Shown here: in pieces, positions 7,294-9,112 of the stretch | Numbering within the stretch: position 1 is the stretch's first letter | Layout: the number at the start of each line of letters is the position of its first letter | DNA from: Bacteroidota bacterium | Lineage (GTDB): Bacteria > Bacteroidota > Bacteroidia > Bacteroidales > Prolixibacteraceae | DNA length: 9,112 nt | Reading direction: 5' to 3' | NCBI GenBank assembly: GCA_023393265.1 | Contig: JAEWME010000171.1 | Location: forward strand, 1 to 9,112 | Notes under the pieces: model-generated | Told to the model about the DNA's origin: nothing | The model's input: only the letters and a program-made list of their open reading frames with translations | Databases searched by the model: none | Position numbers and translations under genes: made by a program

Positions 7294-7298
7294 CTCCT
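7294..7298 (-). promoter_or_regulatory. Strong Shine-Dalgarno site of uraA
   Basis: Minus-strand AGGAG lies 8 nt before the uraA ATG, an ideal spacing. None of the other starts in the window has a match this good, and Bacteroidota generally do not rely on such sites. It fixes the start codon choice. Confidence 0.65.
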
Positions 7299-7341
7299 AA
7301 AAATTTAGATGTTGTTGTTTAAAATGATTAGTTATTTTTTT

Positions 7342-7396
7342 GGTTTTAACCGGATGAAAATAGCAATACTTTTCGATCCGGTATTGCAGTAAAACC
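7342..7396 (-). promoter_or_regulatory. Structured leader of uraA with overlapping inverted repeats
   Basis: Three perfect 7-bp inverted repeats are packed into 55 nt. The outer arms are TAAAACC (7390-7396) and GGTTTTA (7342-7348), written on the plus strand. Pair B is ACCGGAT (7349-7355) with ATCCGGT (7376-7382). Pair A is GCAATAC (7363-7369) with GTATTGC (7381-7387). Pairs A and B share 7381-7382, and B's span encloses one arm of A, so in RNA the two cannot both form fully. Read on the minus strand, hairpin A is followed by TATTTTC, a weak terminator-like tail. The element sits 57 nt upstream of the uraA start. The rest of the 217-nt gap (7286-7502) shows no gene; the closest promoter-like box on the minus strand (AATTTTTG, 7410-7417) misses the consensus by one base. 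Regulatory function is inferred, and I do not recognise a known riboswitch class. Confidence 0.45.
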
Positions 7397-7502
7397 GGGA
7401 AACTATTCACAAAAATTGTTAGTAACTATCCACTTTAGACTGGCTTTCCAGAAGAATGATCTAGAAAAGATTCAGGCTCTTACTACACAAACTACCCGAA
7501 AT

Positions 7503-8609
7503 TTAATCGACCCCCTTCCACCATTCGGGTGTATCTCCCATTTCATCGAGATTTACTATAGCACCTATCATCGGATGAATGATTGGCACCGAGAGGCGAC
7601 CAGCCTCTTTAACAACCTGTTCAATCGGTTCGTCCCATGCGTGGTATGCCAGTGCAAATTTGGCCCAATGCACCGGCATCAGTGTTTTTGCCTTTAATTC
7701 AACTGCTTCCTGGACGGTTTGCCAGGTCATGTTATGAATGTATTTCCAGTATTGGTTATATTGGCCGCATTCGAGAAGCGCCAGATCGAACGGACCATGT
7801 TCGGCTCCAATTTTGGCAAAATGAGTATCGTAGCCGGAATCGCCGCCGATGAAGATTTTTTTCGAAGGTGTTTGCAACACAAATGAACTCCATATGGCCT
7901 GATTTCTCCTGAACCCACGCCCACTGAAATGGCGCGCTGGTGTAGCTGTAAAAACAAATCCTGAATCAGGGGAAACAGATTCGCTCCAGTCGAGTTCAAC
8001 AATCTGTTCAGGAGCAAAACCCCAGCGCTCAAAGTGCGCCCCAGTTCCAAGCCCTGTGATAACCTTCGAGATACGAGGTTTCAGTTTCTCTACCGTTTCA
8101 AAATCGAGGTGGTCCCAGTGATCGTGCGAAATAACCAGGTAATCAATATCAGGCATGTCGTCAGTTGTATAAACATCGGTTCCGTCGAAACTTTTTACTG
8201 CAAATGAAAAAGGCGAAGCATTTCCGGAGAAAACCGGATCGACGAGAATTTTCTTTCCGTCGATATGCATCAGGTACGACGAATGGCCGAACCAAACCAA
8301 CAGATTCTCTTCAGGATTCAGTTTTTTGAGATCATTTTTCTGAGCCGGTAATTTGTCATGTGGCCTGTTGCGCTTGCTTCGTCCGAAAAGAGCATCACGA
8401 AAAACGGCAAAGTAGTTGGCATCCTCCGACATCACCGGCGTCGGGTTTAAATTCTGAAAACTGCCATCGCTGTAATGAGCCGACCGGCTGATGCGCGCCA
8501 TGCGTTCGCCTGTTGGAGAGCTTCCAAACTTCTCGCCATTCAGGATGTAGATTGTGACAACCGCCACAACCAGCAAAAGGGAAAAAATAACGTACATCAC
8601 TTTTTTCAT
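7503..8609 (-). CDS. Membrane-anchored metallo-beta-lactamase-fold hydrolase, NAPE-PLD/RomA-like
   Basis: A zinc-dependent hydrolase of the L-ascorbate-6-phosphate lactonase (UlaG)/NAPE-phospholipase D-like branch; the substrate is unknown. Of 368 residues, the first 23 are a lysine-led hydrophobic helix (about 4-23), a signal anchor or signal peptide; no lipobox cysteine follows, so the catalytic domain probably faces the periplasm. WFGHSSYLMHIDGKKILVDP (106-125) is the branch's first strand motif. The metal site is SHDHWDHLD (161-169) with H162, H164, D166 and H167, then H227 in TPARHFSG, D257 in GGDSGY and H314 in MPVHWAKF; all ligands are present. Pair TPxxH and PxHW motifs are what suggest the NAPE-PLD/RomA group. 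Its ATG overlaps the stop of the upstream epimerase-like gene by 4 nt (ATGA), indicating translational coupling. No clear terminator follows it before uraA. Confidence 0.9.
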   Translation of the reverse strand: MKKVMYVIFSLLLVVAVVTIYILNGEKFGSSPTGERMARISRSAHYSDGSFQNLNPTPVMSEDANYFAVFRDALFGRSKRNRPHDKLPAQKNDLKKLNPEENLLVWFGHSSYLMHIDGKKILVDPVFSGNASPFSFAVKSFDGTDVYTTDDMPDIDYLVISHDHWDHLDFETVEKLKPRISKVITGLGTGAHFERWGFAPEQIVELDWSESVSPDSGFVFTATPARHFSGRGFRRNQAIWSSFVLQTPSKKIFIGGDSGYDTHFAKIGAEHGPFDLALLECGQYNQYWKYIHNMTWQTVQEAVELKAKTLMPVHWAKFALAYHAWDEPIEQVVKEAGRLSVPIIHPMIGAIVNLDEMGDTPEWWKGVD

Positions 8610-9112
8610 TTTTTAGTTTCCGCTTTTGCCAACATTTTCATGTCTTTCATTTCAAGAATATTTTTGCCGAAGCCAACAAGTGAAGCGTTAATCATGGCGG
8701 CTGCCAAATCTTTCAGCGGTATTACAAGCGAAGGGGCCAGCCACTTGGTCAGAACAAAAAGGCCTTTCAAGTATCGGTATGTTTTATAATAAGTTTGCGA
8801 AGGTTTTAGCGGTAAAAATGGTTCAATGCCACCTGGCCTGAAAAGATAAACTTTCCTGAAAGGGAGTTTCATTAGGTCGTTTTCAGTTTTCCCTTTCACG
8901 CGCGCCCACATGCTGCGGCCCTTCTCTGTGCTGTCGGTTCCAGCACCCGAAATGTAACAAAACGTCATATCCGGATTAAGTTTTGCCAGCGTTGTGGCAA
9001 ACCCCAGGGTCAAATCGTAGGTCAGGTGCGTATATTCTGCTTCGCTCTTTCCAACCGAGGTGACGCCCAAACAAAAATAGCAGGCATTGTATCCGGCCAG
9101 TTCATTGCTGAG
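8606..9112 (-). CDS. NAD(P)-binding epimerase/dehydratase-like protein, C-terminal part (cut by window edge)
   Basis: The reading frame stays open to the window's right end, so the true start lies beyond it; a TTG at 9068-9070 is internal, because family-like sequence (NACYFCLGVTSVG) continues upstream of it. The visible 168 residues match the atypical short-chain dehydrogenase fold (NAD-dependent epimerase/NmrA-like Rossmann family): FCLGVTSVG (fragment residues 13-21), TFCYISGAGTDSTEKGRSMW (50-69), the ARVKGKTE segment (70-77) with a lysine in the active-site region, and VYLFRPGGIEP (88-98). The N-terminal GxxGxxG cofactor loop is outside the window. The reaction and substrate are unknown. 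The stop TGA shares bases with the ATG of the MBL-fold gene, so the two are coexpressed. The C-terminus is lysine-rich and ends without a membrane segment, so it is probably cytoplasmic. Confidence 0.85.
   Translation of the reverse strand, partial: LSNELAGYNACYFCLGVTSVGKSEAEYTHLTYDLTLGFATTLAKLNPDMTFCYISGAGTDSTEKGRSMWARVKGKTENDLMKLPFRKVYLFRPGGIEPFLPLKPSQTYYKTYRYLKGLFVLTKWLAPSLVIPLKDLAAAMINASLVGFGKNILEMKDMKMLAKAETKK

Noticed and set aside
7436..7454. CTGGCTTTCCAG hairpin as terminator of the MBL-fold gene
   Set aside because: Only 4 bp of stem and no U-tract on the minus strand.
9068..9070. TTG as start codon of the epimerase-like gene
   Set aside because: The same frame continues upstream to the window edge with family-like sequence, so this is an internal leucine codon of a truncated gene.

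Overview
This window reads as ordinary chromosome from a member of the Bacteroidota, most likely Bacteroidales or the Marinilabiliales/Prolixibacteraceae side of the group. Three things point there: the tandem lysS-gpsA-pgi order, a LysS carrying the C-terminal extension I associate with that phylum, and promoter-like sites of the Bacteroidota type (TAnnTTTG at about -7) in front of several genes. No mobile element, CRISPR array, rRNA or tRNA gene was seen.

Layout. Positions 1-3260 (minus strand) hold a tight three-gene cluster transcribed right to left: lysS (lysyl-tRNA synthetase), gpsA (glycerol-3-phosphate dehydrogenase) and the 5' part of pgi (glucose-6-phosphate isomerase), with gaps of only 7 and 8 nt. 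A 320-nt divergent region (3261-3580) carries a lysS promoter, a recJ promoter and a perfect 14-bp palindrome. On the plus strand follow recJ (3581-5302, single-strand DNA exonuclease) and a GNAT acetyltransferase of the RimJ/RimL type (5420-5935). The acetyltransferase's predicted promoter is overlapped by an 8-bp-arm inverted repeat. Convergent to it, on the minus strand, lies a uracil permease gene (5996-7285), which has a strong Shine-Dalgarno site, a terminator, and a leader packed with three overlapping perfect inverted repeats. Upstream of it, on the same strand, are two genes overlapping by 4 nt: an NAD(P)-binding epimerase-like protein cut by the right window edge (8606-9112), and a membrane-anchored metallo-beta-lactamase-fold hydrolase of the NAPE-PLD/RomA type (7503-8609).

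How the genes work together. The left cluster combines translation (LysS), phospholipid precursor supply (GpsA makes sn-glycerol 3-phosphate) and sugar-phosphate interconversion (Pgi), presumably cotranscribed at growth-linked levels. RecJ is a DNA repair enzyme, the permease feeds pyrimidine salvage, and the MBL/epimerase pair looks like one translationally coupled unit of unknown substrate.

I do not see a convincing novel multi-gene system. The points most worth a second look are the uraA leader with mutually exclusive hairpins, the operator-like dyad at the GNAT promoter, the coupled MBL/epimerase pair, the palindrome between lysS and recJ, and the recJ start correction.
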